Below are positions 38,561 to 52,822 of a stretch of DNA of 64,000 nt, piece after piece. Numbering within the stretch: the stretch's first letter is position 1; every line of letters begins with the position of its first letter. The DNA is taken from contig JAODUO010001367.1 in NCBI GenBank assembly GCA_025642075.2, forward strand, positions 1 through 64,000. Direction: 5' to 3'. The position numbers and the translations under genes were made by a program. The stretch comes from Ridgeia piscesae. Its lineage: Eukaryota > Annelida > Polychaeta > Sabellida > Siboglinidae. Under the pieces are notes generated by a model, which was not told where the DNA came from, made no database searches, and saw nothing but the letters and a program-made list of their open reading frames with translations.

Positions 38561-40484
38561 TGGAACCCCAAAAAGACGACGTGTCCGGTACGTCGCGGTT
38601 TGCTTACGTCATAATACAAATTTGCGTGAGATCTCCATCAACCGTTGCATTTGCCAACAATTTCAAGTCAATGACGAATAAATATTTATATGAAATTACT
38701 ACTGTGGGGTGGCATACCTTAGAGTAAACATTGCTGCATACGTGTGACACAGACAACTTTCCCTTTAAGGTCTTGTCGTAAAGATAATCCTCGTGACGAA
38801 GTTTGCTAAATAACCTGGATACACCACGTGACGTATTCAGTACGTTGCAGCTTGCTTACGTCAGAATCATAATTGTATGCGAGGCCCCCCGCAAGATTTA
38901 CCGATGTCAACAATGGTGATATTTATTACGACATACATGTGACGTGTTCAGGCAGTTATTCTTTACACTGTTGACGGAGTTTATTAAGTGTCATGGCTCG
39001 ATCAACTCACATACCCATCACGTGACCATTTGCTTAACAAAAACTACGTCAAGCGATGACAAATGTGGCTGACGAACATGTGCGTTTAGTCATATACTTT
39101 GTTGAAATTCTGGTTTCAAAAAGTTTTATTTATGACAAATACTCAAGGTAAAGCTGTTAAAGTGACAAATGTACAATCTAGGAGATGTCATAAGCAACAT
39201 ATGCCATTCACGCGGGTCTAGTATATATTTTTCTATTACTATGAAGGATAATTTATTATGTCTCTAGGAGCTATCTAGGTAGTGTTAATTATTTACTTCA
39301 GCCCAGCAGGTAACGCTCACTCTATGTGCTACGCCTAGCGTTATTCTAACAAGTCAATTGATTCAACACGCGCTAGCAGAGTCCGCAAAACAGTTTCGTT
39401 AGCAACGCTGACAACGGAATCTATAATATTCATGTTTTATTGATTGGCCAAGATCGGTAACTTTAACATTTCGGGACAACTTACCGTGTCTTATAGATTT
39501 GTTTTTAGAAGTATATTGACGACTGTCTCTTGGACATCTAACGTCTTGTGACTAGCGCCCCCATACTCGTCAGGACCGGTTAACTACTGACCTCTCCGCC
39601 AGGAGAGGGTGTTTGCTGACCTCTCCGCCAGGCGCAATGTGGTTGTCGATATTTCCTCTAAGATATAAAATGTGCTAGGAACTATGATGATCGCAGGGTC
39701 ACGTGTTGTAATCGTCATAGACCATGAGCCTTCGTAGCCGGGTACATTACCAGGGTCCAGGCTCTTAATAAAAACCGTGTTAATTGTAACCAATCAGAAC
39801 CAGCAAAACAGTTCGTTTCGTTTCGTCTGATTGGCTACAGTAAAATGTCTATACTTGATTATTAAATGCAATGCCTTTATATATGCATACTTTCTTAGGT
39901 TTGCATATTTACTTAAAATAATTAAAGCCATATATTTGAATAGCCACAGGTGATCCTGATATGCCGCCATACCTTGTGATTGATTACTATTTATTATTAC
40001 TACTTAATTGACATATAAATGGGTTCATTGCAGAAACACCTGTGAAAATGTTATATTAAATGGATTACTTTATAAATTAGACTCCCATTGGAATTTACAA
40101 AAGGGGGTGCGCTATTACGAAAATGGAAACATGTAACATTGTTAGACGTCACTATTGCTGGCGTCATCAATTGCCACCTTTAATTACATAATTGTTGTAA
40201 TATGTGCACCGTTATTTCACATTTGTGTTTAGTTAAAATACTTATGCTATGGGCCCATTTTAACAGAGTAGCATGTTTAATAATAATAATATGTCACACA
40301 TTCAAATAGGTAAAACTCGTTTGTTCTGTGTCTGCGAAAAGTGAAGATGATAAGAAATGATCGGGCACTGTTTTTACAACGTTTGAAAGATTGAATGTGC
40401 CAATAATTAAAGTCCTATATACCGAGACAGGAGTGGTTGTGTTTGTCTCCACATTTCTGTGTAGCTAGGGTATCGTAAAGAAGG
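38561..40484. other. Anonymous sequence
   Basis: A weak direct similarity links 38588-38640 and 38838-38890 (GTACGT.GC...GCTTACGTCA...). Nothing else recognised. Confidence 0.45.
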
Positions 40485-40748
40485 AGCAGTGGTAACTTGG
40501 TAGACTGTCAATCGAGGGGACGGTGGTTCAATCCCACCTACCGCCATTTCGAAACTTAGGCAATTTCGTTCACACTACATTTACCTGTGTGTTTCGGAAG
40601 AGACACTAAAAGCCGGTGGTCCCCTCACTATCTGGTGTCTAAGCCAGGGGAAGTAAAAGATCCCACACAAGGGGTAAATGTGTAAGCTGTAGTGGACTCA
40701 CAAACTCTCGTTGGACTTTAAACACCCTGCATAGGGCCCCGTCCAGTA
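40485..40748 (+). mobile_element. tRNA-derived SINE, family B
   Basis: The head keeps a complete T-arm, GGTGG TTCAATC CCACC, with B box GGTTCAATCCC (40525-40535) and an A-box-like TGGTAACTTGG (40490-40500). The body follows (TTTCGGAAGAGACACTAAAA, GCCGGTGG, ATCTGGTGTCTAAGCCAGGG, GATCCCACACAAGGGGTAAA). Body pieces recur in reverse at 57440-57560 and 58695-58800, which shows it is dispersed. Confidence 0.75.
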
Positions 40749-41134
40749 TCTGAGAGAAGGAGAAAGAGAAAAAGGAGGGCGTAAAAGACACCAAGGTCAG
40801 ATATTCATTCCTTTGACATTGCAACAGTTTATAGCGCCACCTGTCACACAGAACAACACGTATGACACGATCGCCACTTGGAACACAGCAACTATGCTGG
40901 TAGGAAGTTAAACACGTTGGACAACAGGGATGAAACACCAGAATAAGACATATTTACGCAGTAGTTGCAATATTTTAATCAGTGGTACTCGAGTTGAGTG
41001 CGTTTAACCTTGCTCTACACTACACATTTCCTGGCCACGTGACACTTAAATTACTCGTGTTGATTGTTAGACAACAATCGGACACTCACATGTCGGCAAG
41101 GTCATAAAATGTAATTTCCAAAAGCAGGAACGAG
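40749..41134. other. Anonymous sequence
   Basis: No recognised feature. Confidence 0.4.
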
Positions 41135-41334
41135 CCCAGCTAACAAAATCAGGTTATCAGAATGTTAGGAGAACGTTATTTCTATGTTACGATAACGTTA
41201 GCCGGTAACGTTCTCCTAACGTTTTTTTGGGAACGTTTTCTTCACGTTCCCTTAACGTTGTATATGGGAATGTTACTGCATAACCTAAGTATAACCTTCT
41301 GATAAGGTTACGGGAACGTTACAAGTTAGCTGGG
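41135..41334. mobile_element. 200-bp MITE with CCCAGCTAAC termini
   Basis: Perfect 10-bp inverted ends (CCCAGCTAAC / GTTAGCTGGG), with weaker subterminal complementarity (AGGTTATCAGAA / TTCTGATAAGGTT). The interior is full of AACGTT and its palindromic variants. No target duplication is clear. Confidence 0.75.
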
Positions 41335-42246
41335 GAAAAAATATGCAAGACGGAGGAAACGAAGACATGAGCGACCTGCCTATCGCTTGTTCAACACGAA
41401 AAAGACAATTTTGTGTAGCAAATTGCATGTAAACGCATTTGAATTGTTATGTTCGATTTGATTTAAATGCAAGTGCAAATGCCGGAACGTATTCATTATG
41501 CCAATGTCAGTATTTTAGGGTTGGATTCAAATGCAAATGCAAATGGTTTGGTTACACATTTGCAAGCACATTTGAATAACATTCAAACATGTTGGGTTTA
41601 CATTAATGTTTTGTTTTATATGGAGAAACAACGTAATATATACCTACGCATCATTAATGTAGTTAATATTATATATTATTAATTTATTTAATAAATCAGT
41701 AGACATATTGCAATTATTCACAGAGTTGCGCATGCATATATTCGTATTTCATTGTGCATTTTACAAATGAAATGTCTTGGATCGCGAAATGCAAATACAA
41801 GAGCACTGAAATGTTTGCAAGTGCACGTGTAATTCCACGTATCCGGTAAAGTCTTGTGAAAGAGGATTCAAACGCTCAACGTAGAAATGCGCCTTATCAT
41901 GTATATGCATTTGTTAGCAAAGGTGTTTTGTATATACAAACCAATAAAGATGATTTTTAACTGTGCACCATCTATGTGACCAACTAATCAGATATCCATT
42001 CAGCGTGTTCTATACTTTTGCTATGAGACATTTGCTATGAGAAAAACGAAACACTCCTCACCAACTCCGACTAGACCACTTACATAACTTACTGTCATAT
42101 AACTTGCTTCCGGATTTGCTTACGTTCAAAACTGGGGCGTTTGGTACAGTACCTTTCTGAATCCTTCGTTACTCTAATGGAGCTAACAGCGCCCTCTCTC
42201 GACGCTTTTGTCAGCGTTGAACTAGACCACTTCAACGTTGATGTTT
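41335..42246. other. Anonymous sequence
   Basis: No recognised feature; scattered GCAAATGCAAATG-type motifs near 41467-41545. Confidence 0.45.
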
Positions 42247-42684
<438 letters not shown>

Positions 42685-42770
42685 GTCAACGCTAGAGTGA
42701 ATGAATATACCAAACGAACAACAGCATGACGTCAAAGGCGACAACGCAAACTGGAAATTAATACCTAGGC

Positions 42771-43093
42771 CAGTCGTAGTTGTAGTTGCGTATTGACTGA
42801 TGTTATGTTGACTGTTTTAGAGAACTGTTACCTTTGGGTGGATCACCAAAATGTACACCGATTCACCCACGCATCCGCTCAGTTAAATACAATGTATGCA
42901 TTCCCCCGCAGCTATTTGCGGATAGTGAGTTGATTTCGTACACGAGTATATACGAACGGGTCTCAAGGAATGTGACAGCTTTGTGCGTTCGCCCACACGA
43001 ATACGTCACTCGCGTTCCTGCGGATATGCGACCAAGGTGCGACTTCAGTGAAACGTGTGCGGAATTAGACGTACAATTTCAGCACTCTAACAG
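42771..43093 (+). repeat. 323-bp direct repeat, left copy, with possible terminal exon
   Basis: Ungapped match to 46425-46747 with 9 differences counted by eye (about 97%). From about 42799 an open frame reads YVDCFRELLPLGGSPKC...RPRCDFSETC. A plausible acceptor (GACTGTTTTAG, ending 42820) precedes AGAACTG. In this copy the frame runs into a LINE at 43094. I do not recognise the protein. Confidence 0.85.
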
Positions 43094-43472
43094 GTAGCAG
43101 AAGGATACAGGCCATGGAGATGAGATGCCTCAGAAAGCTCCTCGGCGTCACCTACAGAGACCACATCTCCAACGAAGAGGTTCGAAACAGAACTCGGCAA
43201 GCCATTGGGCCCCATGAAGACCTCTTGACCACAGTAAAACGACGCAATCTGAAATGGTACGGGCACATAACAAGATCTTCAAAGCTTGCCAAGACAATCC
43301 TGCAGGGCACAGTGCAAGGAGGGAGAAGACGAGGCAGACAGAAAAAGAGATGGGAGAACAACATCCCGGAATGGACGGGCATGAAGCTGGGCGCCGCCAG
43401 GAGGAAGGCTGAGAGGGGAGAGGAATGGAGGGAGCTGGTTGCCAGGTCATCTGTGGCGCCCCAACGGCAACG
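43094..43472 (+). mobile_element. 5'-truncated LINE, ORF2 C-terminus
   Basis: Open frame RRIQAMEMRCLRKLLGVTYR, then SNEEVRNR.RQAIGPHEDLL, LKWYGHITRS, GGRRRGRQKKRWENNI.EWTG and VARSSV. This is the well-known C-terminal block of an endonuclease-reverse transcriptase non-LTR family. It is intact to its end but lacks endonuclease and RT cores. Its 3' end passes without a gap into the ATACAAG/CAGGACA repeat. Confidence 0.85.
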
Positions 43473-44750
43473 ACAAGATACAAGATACAGGATACAGGAT
43501 ACAGGATGCAGGACGCAGGACGCAGGACGCAGGACGCAGGACGCAGGACGCAGGACGCAGGACGCAGGACGCAGGACGCAGGACGCAGGACGCAGGACGC
43601 AGGACGCAGGACGCAGGACGCAGGACGCGGACCAGGACCCAGGACGCAGGACGCAGGACGCAGGACGCAGGACGCAGGACGCAGGACGCAGGACGCAGGA
43701 CGCAGGACGCAGGACGCAGGACGCAGGACGCAGGACGCAGGACGCAGGACGCAGGACGCAGGACACAGGACACAGGACACAGGACACAGGACACAGGACA
43801 CAGGACACAGGACACGGACACAGAACTGGAGCACAGGACACAGGACACAGGACAGGACACAGGACACAGGACACAGGACACGGGACACAGGACACAGGAC
43901 ACAGGACACAGGACACAGGACACAGGACACAGGACACAGGACACAGGACACAGGACACAGGACACAGGACACAGGACACAGGACAGGACACAGGACCAGG
44001 ACCAGGCGGGACGCAGGACGCAGGACCAGCACAGGACCGACCGGACACAGGACACAGGACACAGGACACAGGACACAGGACACAGGACACAGGACACAGG
44101 ACACAGGACACAGGACACAGGACACAGGACACAGGACACAGGACACAGGACACAGGACACAGGACACAGGACACAGGACACAGGACACAGGACACAGGAC
44201 ACAGGACACAGGACACAGGACACAGGACACAGGACACAGGACACAGGACACAGGACACAGGACACAGGACACAGGACACAGGACACAGGACACAGGACAC
44301 AGGACACAGGACACAGGACACAGGACACAGGACACAGGACACAGGACACAGGACACAGGACACAGGACACAGGACACAGGACACAGGACACAGGACACAG
44401 GACACAGGACACAGGACACAGGACACAGGACACAGGACACAGGACACAGGACACAGGACACAGGACACAGGACACAGGACACAGGACACAGGACACAGGA
44501 CACAGGACACAGGACACAGGACACAGGACACAGGACACAGGACACAGGACACAGGACACAGGACACAGGACACAGGACACAGGACACAGGACACAGGACA
44601 CAGGACACAGGACACAGGACACAGGACACAGGACACAGGACACAGGACACAGGACACAGGACACAAGACACAAGACACAGGACACAGGACACAGACACAG
44701 ACACAGGACACAGGACACAGGACACAAGACACAAGACACAAGATACAAGA
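43473..44750. repeat. 1.28-kb heptanucleotide array (ATACAAG to CAGGACG to CAGGACA to ATACAAG)
   Basis: Seven-base units change along the array. ATACAAG, ATACAGG and ATGCAGG form the left edge (43473-43510). A CAGGACG block follows (about 43510-43760), then a long CAGGACA block (about 43760-44660), then ACACAAG and finally ATACAAG against the right border (about 44660-44750). Phase-breaking interruptions lie near 43630, 43810-43835 and 43985-44045. Because 21 bases give seven codons, several frames stay open as TQDTGHR-type artefacts. Confidence 0.97.
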
Positions 44751-46424
44751 AGCTTTATTTAACGTCGGTTTACATGTGAATTTTATAACATTAGCTCATC
44801 TGAGCTATTTTCCGACAAACAAGTGTAAAGCAACGAGACATAAAACATAAAAGCATACAGAGTATTTAAAATGACAGCAATAAATCATATAAAATACGTG
44901 TAATGAGTACAAAATAAATAATACATGCATGTATATTAATAATATGTTTTTTTCACTTTGGGCTATCATAGCGATTGAAAACGGTACATAAAACATGCAA
45001 GTATATTTGTTAAAATAGAGTAAAATAATATATAATTTAAGACATTAGCATAAGTATAAGTTAAAATTTAGAGAATATATGATATGTATATAAAAAAACT
45101 AATTTAAATAATTTAAGACATTAAAACATATTTCTGTGATTATTTGACTAAACTTATTTTTTTAAATATACTTTAAAACATTAAAATAAATAGAATAAAT
45201 TAAGGCTTTACAATATTTTACACATATCCGTATTGCATGTATACAATGAAAGCTATATTCATAATATTGGCATGGCGAAAAACATGTTAGCTGTTAGCTG
45301 TTTACCTGCATATAGAACAATTGCATGATGGGCCATCCCAATTCCGGATCAGTCTGCGAAACTCGCCGTAGTTTACTGTTTTTCGCATTTCATTTGGCAG
45401 ACTGTTCCAGGTCCGGGGCCCATCATGAACAAATGATTTAAGTCCATATTTAGACGTGTTTGCCTTAGGGACAACTACAGTCTTATCCTTTCACATGGAA
45501 TACTGGGAACATTTTAGCATGATGAGATTTTGAATAAAAGTTGGAGCAATATTATTTACAATTTTGAATACTTCGCATGCCATTTCTTTTATCCTTTTAA
45601 CGTGGAGGTGTTCGGTGTTAGCGGTCTTTAAAAAGTCATGATGCGTGGATGAATAATCATTGTAAATAAATCGAAGTGCTCTCTCCTGAATTATTTCAAG
45701 TTTTTTGGTGCTAGATTGGCTACAAAAATGCCAGATCAAAGGACAGTAGTTGAAGTTTGATGTTGTGAATGATTTGAAAATTGCCAGTTTCCCTTGTCGA
45801 GTAAGGAGATGACCGAGACGTTTTAAGACCGCTAACTGTCTAGCTGCCTTTTTGCAGATGTTAGCGATATGTGTGTTAAAAGTTAACGAATGATCAATCT
45901 CAATGCCGAAAAGTACAACAGAGTTTTCACAGTGAATGGTAGTGTTTAAAAAAAGTAAAATTTGTTATGTCCCTTGTTCCCCTCTTGCCGAAGCTAATTG
46001 CTAGGAATTTGGATGGGTTAGCCTTCATCTGGTTGATATTGAACCACTGTAATGTAGAAGTACAGTCATTGTTGCAAGGTGTGAATGTCAGAATGTCAGA
46101 ATTTGAGTGAACATAAAACAGGGTGTTATCATCAGCATAATTGTAGAAAGAGGACTTATCCAAAAAGTGAATAATATCAGTAATAAAAACATTGAAAAGA
46201 AGAGGAACAAGAATAAAGCCTTCGGGTACACCTCTGACGATGTCAGCCCACTCACTCTAGTGAGGTCCTAATTTCAATCGCTGTTTCCTGTTGCTGAAAT
46301 AATTACTAACTAAACTGCATGATTTATCAGAGAGGCCATAAGCATTGAGTTTACCTAAGAGCAGGCTGTGGGGGAGGCAATCGTAAGACTACGGGATAGG
46401 TGAAGGTGAAGATTGGGTTTTGGA
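44751..46424 (-). pseudogene. 5'-truncated LINE with RT and C-terminal domain
   Basis: Minus-strand order: HSLLLGKLNAYGLSDKSCSL (about 46370), RGVPEGFILVPLLFN (the G.PQGS motif, altered), FYNYADDNTLFYV (the YADD active site, near 46140), LQWFNINQMKANPSKF, WHFCSQSSTKKLEIIQERAL (near 45720), YGLKSFVHDGPRTWNSLPNE, and a Cys cluster CNCSICR near 45310. A roughly 550-base 3' UTR ends GTTAAATAAAGCTT next to the heptamer array. Stops and frameshifts between blocks show decay. CR1/Jockey-like by motif order. Confidence 0.8.
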
Positions 46425-46747
46425 CAGTCGTAGTTGTAGTTGCGTACTGACTGAGGTTATGTTGACTGTTTTAGAGAACTGTTACCTTTGGGTGGATCAC
46501 CAAAATGTACACCGATTCACCCACGCATCCGGTCAGTTAAATACAATGTATGCATTCCCCCGCAGCTATTTGCGGATAGTGAGTTGATTTCGTACACGAG
46601 TATATACGAACGGGTCTCAAGGAATGTGACAGCTTTGTGCGTTCGCCCACATGAATACGTCACTCGCGTTCCTGCGGATATGCGACCAAGGTGCGACTTC
46701 AGTGAAACGTGTGTGGAATTAGACGCACAACTTCAGCACCCTAGCAG
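46425..46747 (+). repeat. 323-bp direct repeat, right copy, with possible terminal exon
   Basis: Partner of 42771-43093. Here the frame continues past the repeat (PSRCFFS) to a stop at about 46762, so this may be the original copy. The predicted peptide from about 46453 has six spaced Cys. Differences from the other copy are silent over most of the frame and change residues only near its end. Confidence 0.85.
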
Positions 46748-46762
46748 ATGTTTCTTTTCATA

Positions 46763-47196
46763 AGAAATTGGCGGCTATTTTCAGATGGCCGTAATTCATG
46801 TTTATGAGGGATATGCAATGGTCTATAGGAATGTGGTGATACACGGTCTCTTGGCCTGGCCCGCACTGCAGACATCGAAAGGAAAAAGAAGGGGATGTTT
46901 TTCAATTACATGATAGCAATGGTGGGTTTTGTTTGCTTGGCAAGTCGTAGTTTGGCACTGAGATTGGAAGCTAAACTATTGTTCTAGCTTCGCCGTCCGG
47001 CAGAGTGTCTGTGACAGAACAATTCAGGTGGTTTTGTTTGTCGAGTACGGTAATGCCAAGAATCGTTTTCCGTACCTCGTGTTACACATTTGAGCGATTT
47101 GACATACTGCACTAGTGCCTGACAGGTGCGTGTAGCGTAGACTCTTCCCCCTTCCCTTCTTTACTCAGGTGTCGAACTCATTAGGTCATTCAGTTG
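46763..47196. other. Anonymous sequence
   Basis: No recognised feature. Confidence 0.4.
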
Positions 47197-47386
47197 CCCC
47201 AGCATGATATAGTTACTGATCCGCGGTGATGGACACTTGTTTGCCAGACATACAATCTCCCCAGCATGATATAGTTACTAATCCACGGTGATGGACACTT
47301 GTTTGCCAGACACACAATCTCCCCACGATCATATAGTTACTGATCCGCGGTGTTTGACACTAGCTTCTTTGCCAGACATACAATCT
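47197..47386. repeat. 62-bp minisatellite, three copies
   Basis: Copies at 47197-47258, 47259-47320 and 47321-47386 share CCCCA...ATATAGTTACT.ATCC.CGGTG and GCCAGACA.ACAATCT. The third is the most diverged and 4 bases longer. Confidence 0.93.
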
Positions 47387-48116
<730 letters not shown>

Positions 48117-48609
48117 TCGACGTTCTCACTTGTTATATGGCCAGTGGTAACAATGCTTTAAGTGGTACTAAGAAAAAGGTCAACAACCAAAAAGCATGCC
48201 TCGTAGTTAAAAATTGTTTAGAGAAAAACAAGAAAATTTATAAATTCAAAGAAGCCAACGCAAAGATTTCAAAAATGACATATAACAAGAAAATATTGAA
48301 ACATAGCCACAACCCACGCCAAGAAATTCTGAACATATTTGAATTTAGTGATATTGTAAAAAATTGGATTATATTTAGTCCTGTCTACTATATAATTCCA
48401 ATAGTTTTTGCAACAGAAAGAGACAAATACGGACGAATACGTTGTATATCACGAATATTACCAAATCATATAATTGTTTATGTGTTTTATTAACTTACAA
48501 TTGTCATCAGAAATTACTCATAAACTCCGTGTTGAAAGTGTAGGCGTAACACACCGACTAAGTAGGAAAGCGTAAAGAAAACTTATTTACTGTTTTTAAT
48601 GAACAATGT
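48117..48609. other. Anonymous AT-rich sequence
   Basis: An open frame runs from the CT tract to 48493 (Lys/Ile-rich) but matches no family and may be chance in AT-rich DNA. Confidence 0.4.
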
Positions 48610-49178
<569 letters not shown>

Positions 49179-49195
49179 ATATTCCATAGAAAGCA

Positions 49196-49299
49196 ATATT
49201 AACACTCCCTATTTCATGTTGTGTTCATGAAGAATCTGTTCCACTAAGTTCGGTTATTAATATACATAAGTTGAGCCATCATCTATTTGTAGATGATAT

Positions 49300-49360
<61 letters not shown>

Positions 49361-49465
49361 TGTATTGTATGTACGGTGTGAAAAGTAGTGATCCTGAAAC
49401 CGATTCTTCATGAACACGCCATGAAATAGGAAGTGTTAATAAAAGACAATTCCCAATCTTGAAAT
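49196..49465. repeat. Second foldback with (TA)n loop
   Basis: ATTAACACT.CCTATTTCATG, then GTGTTCATGAAGAAT at 49196-49240, pairs with 49402-49440. The loop holds a TA tract (49303-49357). It is followed at 49441 by AAGACAATTCCCAATCTTGA, a direct echo of the arm at 48617. Confidence 0.85.
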
Positions 49466-50263
49466 GTCTCTGGTGTCTATGACTTAGATATGACGTAGAC
49501 CAACTCAAAGCTGAAGGACGGGAAGAATATCCTAAATGAAACGACGTGAAGAACTCACCAAGTCAACAAACAACAGACACAGAGCGAAAAGCACAGTTCC
49601 TTCACAAAAACACCACCAATCGCACATACAACCATCGGAAACAGAACAACAAACACGAACTACTGAACTTGAAGTACAACGAGCGAGCAATGAGAAGAGT
49701 CTCCGTGGACGGTCACTTCACGACCACGTTGTAGTTCACGGCAACATTTGCCGTATCACTGTACATGCAAATTGCAATTTGGGACAAGATAATGCACCAC
49801 AAAATAACTACGAGTGTGGTCATACGTCATTTGTTAATAAATAATTACCATAACCCTCAAAGGAAACTATGTAGATATTTCACCAATAAAATAGGATAGC
49901 CACAATGCAAGAAGCATCAGTTTCATTCATCTGAAGTTAATCCATTAGAACTACTGTAGGAATACCTCTTTCTTGGTTCATCTACGTCATGTCGTCTGCC
50001 AGAAATATGCGGCGAAGAACGTGGCTATACAAATCACTTGTACAGGTAGGTTGGGTCTACTGTAGGGAGACGTCTTTTCCGGAGCAGCTACGTCATGTCG
50101 TCTGTAAGATATATGCAGAGAACATGTCAGTTGTCGGCACGGGTGTGCGTGCAACACGAATTTATTCAGGAATATTTAACGGATATAACGCCAAGGAGGC
50201 ATATCACAAACTGTTTGCATAATATCTATAAACTGTTTCACTGAAACAAACTGATTATAATTG

Positions 50264-50265
<2 letters not shown>
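49466..50265. repeat. Mostly anonymous; diverged 107-bp-period duplication at 49951-50129
   Basis: CTACTGTAGG.A.AC.TCTTT and CTACGTCATGTCGTCTG occur in both copies (49951-50026 and 50058-50129). The remainder has no recognised feature. Confidence 0.7.

Positions 50266-50317
<52 letters not shown>
50266..50317. repeat. (TA)n tract
   Basis: Pure TA run of about 26 units. Confidence 0.96.
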
Positions 50318-50319
<2 letters not shown>

Positions 50320-51194
50320 ACGAGAACGCATTTCTAACGAGTAGTTATGACAACAACGAAGTATACGTTTTTCCTTAAGAATGCTAAATGAAATGTAGCA
50401 ATGTACGTCCAGTTTTTAATAAGCCACGTGATACCCTATGAAATTGTTTTTGTTAATCCCAATGGCAGATTTTAAAATGGTAGGTGCGACGAGGCAGATG
50501 TAAATCTGGAACCAAGAAACGCCTAAACTCAACAATTTACACAAACGTAATGTTCCCATGGCGTCTATAAACGAGTATGTATTGTTTAAGCCATACATAT
50601 TTTTTAACATTATTAACGTTTTGCTGTCTAGCAAAAGAGAGCCGGCTATGTTTTGAAAAATACTTGTCAATTTGAATTAATCGAACGTCACATTACGACT
50701 TCGTCGCAAATAAGGTCACCAAACGTGCAGATGTTATTTCTTTAAAAGAAACTACATGAATTTATTGATAGAATTACGGCCACATTCATGTCAATGTGAT
50801 CTAGTACAAAGATTGGTTTTAGTAATCAAGTTCCACTGTGTGTATTGTTATGTTAATTTAAATATCGCCTAGATGAATGATATTGAAATCAAATGAAAAG
50901 TACTCCATCGTCTATCTTAAAACACTACATCTTAGAATAATACATTTTCTTCGGCTCATCTATTGGCCCATCAATGATAAAAAATAAAAATATAATAATA
51001 AATAAATAAAAGAAGCACCAAATCATAACCATAACCATGCACATGTAAATTATTGTCGCGTTTGGGTTTACGATTACAATTTATGTAAATAACAATAGAG
51101 TGCCCTAAAATGTAAAATATACACGGCACATCAAAGAAAACAAGACATATCGCATTGACTAAATGTTGTAGACGTGTTCTAGTATGGGAATGAA
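50318..51194. other. Anonymous AT-rich sequence
   Basis: No recognised feature. Confidence 0.45.
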
Positions 51195-51797
51195 TGTTAA
51201 TAATAATAAGAAGAAGAAGAAGAACATTTATAAAGCGCCATAAATCTAGAAATATCCATTCGGAGGCGCTGTACATGTAGTCGTAGAATTATAATATTAG
51301 GTTTGTTAAGGTAAATATAAATACGTATAATATGTATAAAAAGTAATAGTAATAAATAATAAAATAAGTTAGCTAAATATAAGTATTAAAATAATTGGTA
51401 TATTTATAATAAAATAATGAGTATGACATTTTGTAAAATTAATGTAAAACATGTACAAGATAATAAATAGGTAAAAGTAAAATACAAATTAAATAAACTG
51501 ACAGGCTTCATACACAGCCCGGAATAGGTGGGTTTTCAATAGTCTTTTAAAAGTCACGAGGTAACAGGTTTTCTTTATCTCGGCAGGGAGAGAGTTCCAC
51601 AGTCGTGGACCTGCTACTGAAAACATTCTATCACCGTATCGGCTGCGAGATGGCGGCACGTAGAAGTCATTGTTTGTGGTGGAGTATAACACTCTCGTAG
51701 CTCTTTGTTCAAGCAGGTCGGTGATGTAAGGTGGCGCCAGTCGATGTTGTGCACGAAACACCAGTAGCAGGATTGAGTACTGCACTCGTTGTTTCAC
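51195..51797 (-). mobile_element. LINE C-terminus and 3' end (L2/CR1-like)
   Basis: The minus-strand frame 51797-51489 contains LAPPYITDLL, then VPPSRSRYGDRMFSVAGPRL, WNSLPAEIKK and FKRLLKTHLF, the classic end of ORF2 in these LINEs. The AT-rich 3' UTR ends TGTACAGCGCCT...GGCGCTTTATAAATG, followed by TTC/TTA triplets (51195-51230). The terminal frame is intact; upstream parts are missing. Confidence 0.85.
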
Positions 51798-51821
51798 CGG
51801 GAGCGTGAAGTTAACACACTA

Positions 51822-52045
51822 CAGTGAGTGCGCTGTGGCGCAGCGTTAAAAGCGCCGGACTTTCAATGGAGATTCTACAATCGAAACCTCAAAACTTATG
51901 CAACTTCTTTCGCTTAACGTTTCACTCAGCTGTATGACCGAGTTACTGGTTATAGATTGAATTGTTTGTACAAAATGACTTCGCGCAGTAATAGCAGCGT
52001 GACTGGACGTCTCTCTGAGATGTCGAGATGGTTGTCAATTGAACA
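51822..52045 (+). mobile_element. tRNA-derived SINE, family A, copy 2
   Basis: The head GCGCTGTGGCGCAGCGTTAA...CAATCGAAACC is tRNA-like, with a different or more diverged head than the other copies. The body CACTCAGCTGTATGA.CGAGT, CTTCGCGCAGTAATAGCAGC and GAGATGTCGAGATGG matches the family A body at 55082-55416. The 3' tail is missing. Confidence 0.65.
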
Positions 52046-52278
52046 CTTCTTCGGGCCGAACATTCCAAAATAATATGAAGCCCACTATATGCTCTGTGAA
52101 ACAGAAGACTGGTAGGTAAAAGAGAGAGACTAACATTTATAGGGCGATTAAGAACCTTGCATAAATTACAGAAGAGCAAGAAATACGGGCGGTGACAACT
52201 GGAACAGAAGCGAACAGAAGACCTGTGACGTAGCAAGTAATTTGCATCGGAGGGGGCCATCCGACAACCAGGCAATCT

Positions 52279-52735
<457 letters not shown>

Positions 52736-52822
52736 CAACACGTTCACTGACCGATGTAGCTGGCAGTTCAGCAAAACCATTCACAGAAGGCGTCAAAGTT
52801 AGAAAGAAAGAAAGAAAGAAAG

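Noticed and set aside
40485..40550. tRNA gene with a good T-arm
   Set aside because: The T-arm is perfect but the rest is degraded, and the attached body recurs elsewhere, so it is a SINE head.
43148..44850. Open frames of 430-580 residues on both strands
   Set aside because: Apart from the first LINE-derived part at 43094-43472 they translate the heptamer array (TQDTGHR, CVLCPVS).
42771..46747. LTR retrotransposon with 323-bp LTRs
   Set aside because: No TG...CA ends, primer-binding site, polypurine tract or gag-pol; the interior is two opposed LINE fragments.
47197..47386. CRISPR-like array
   Set aside because: Contiguous 62-bp tandem repeats without spacers in a eukaryotic context.
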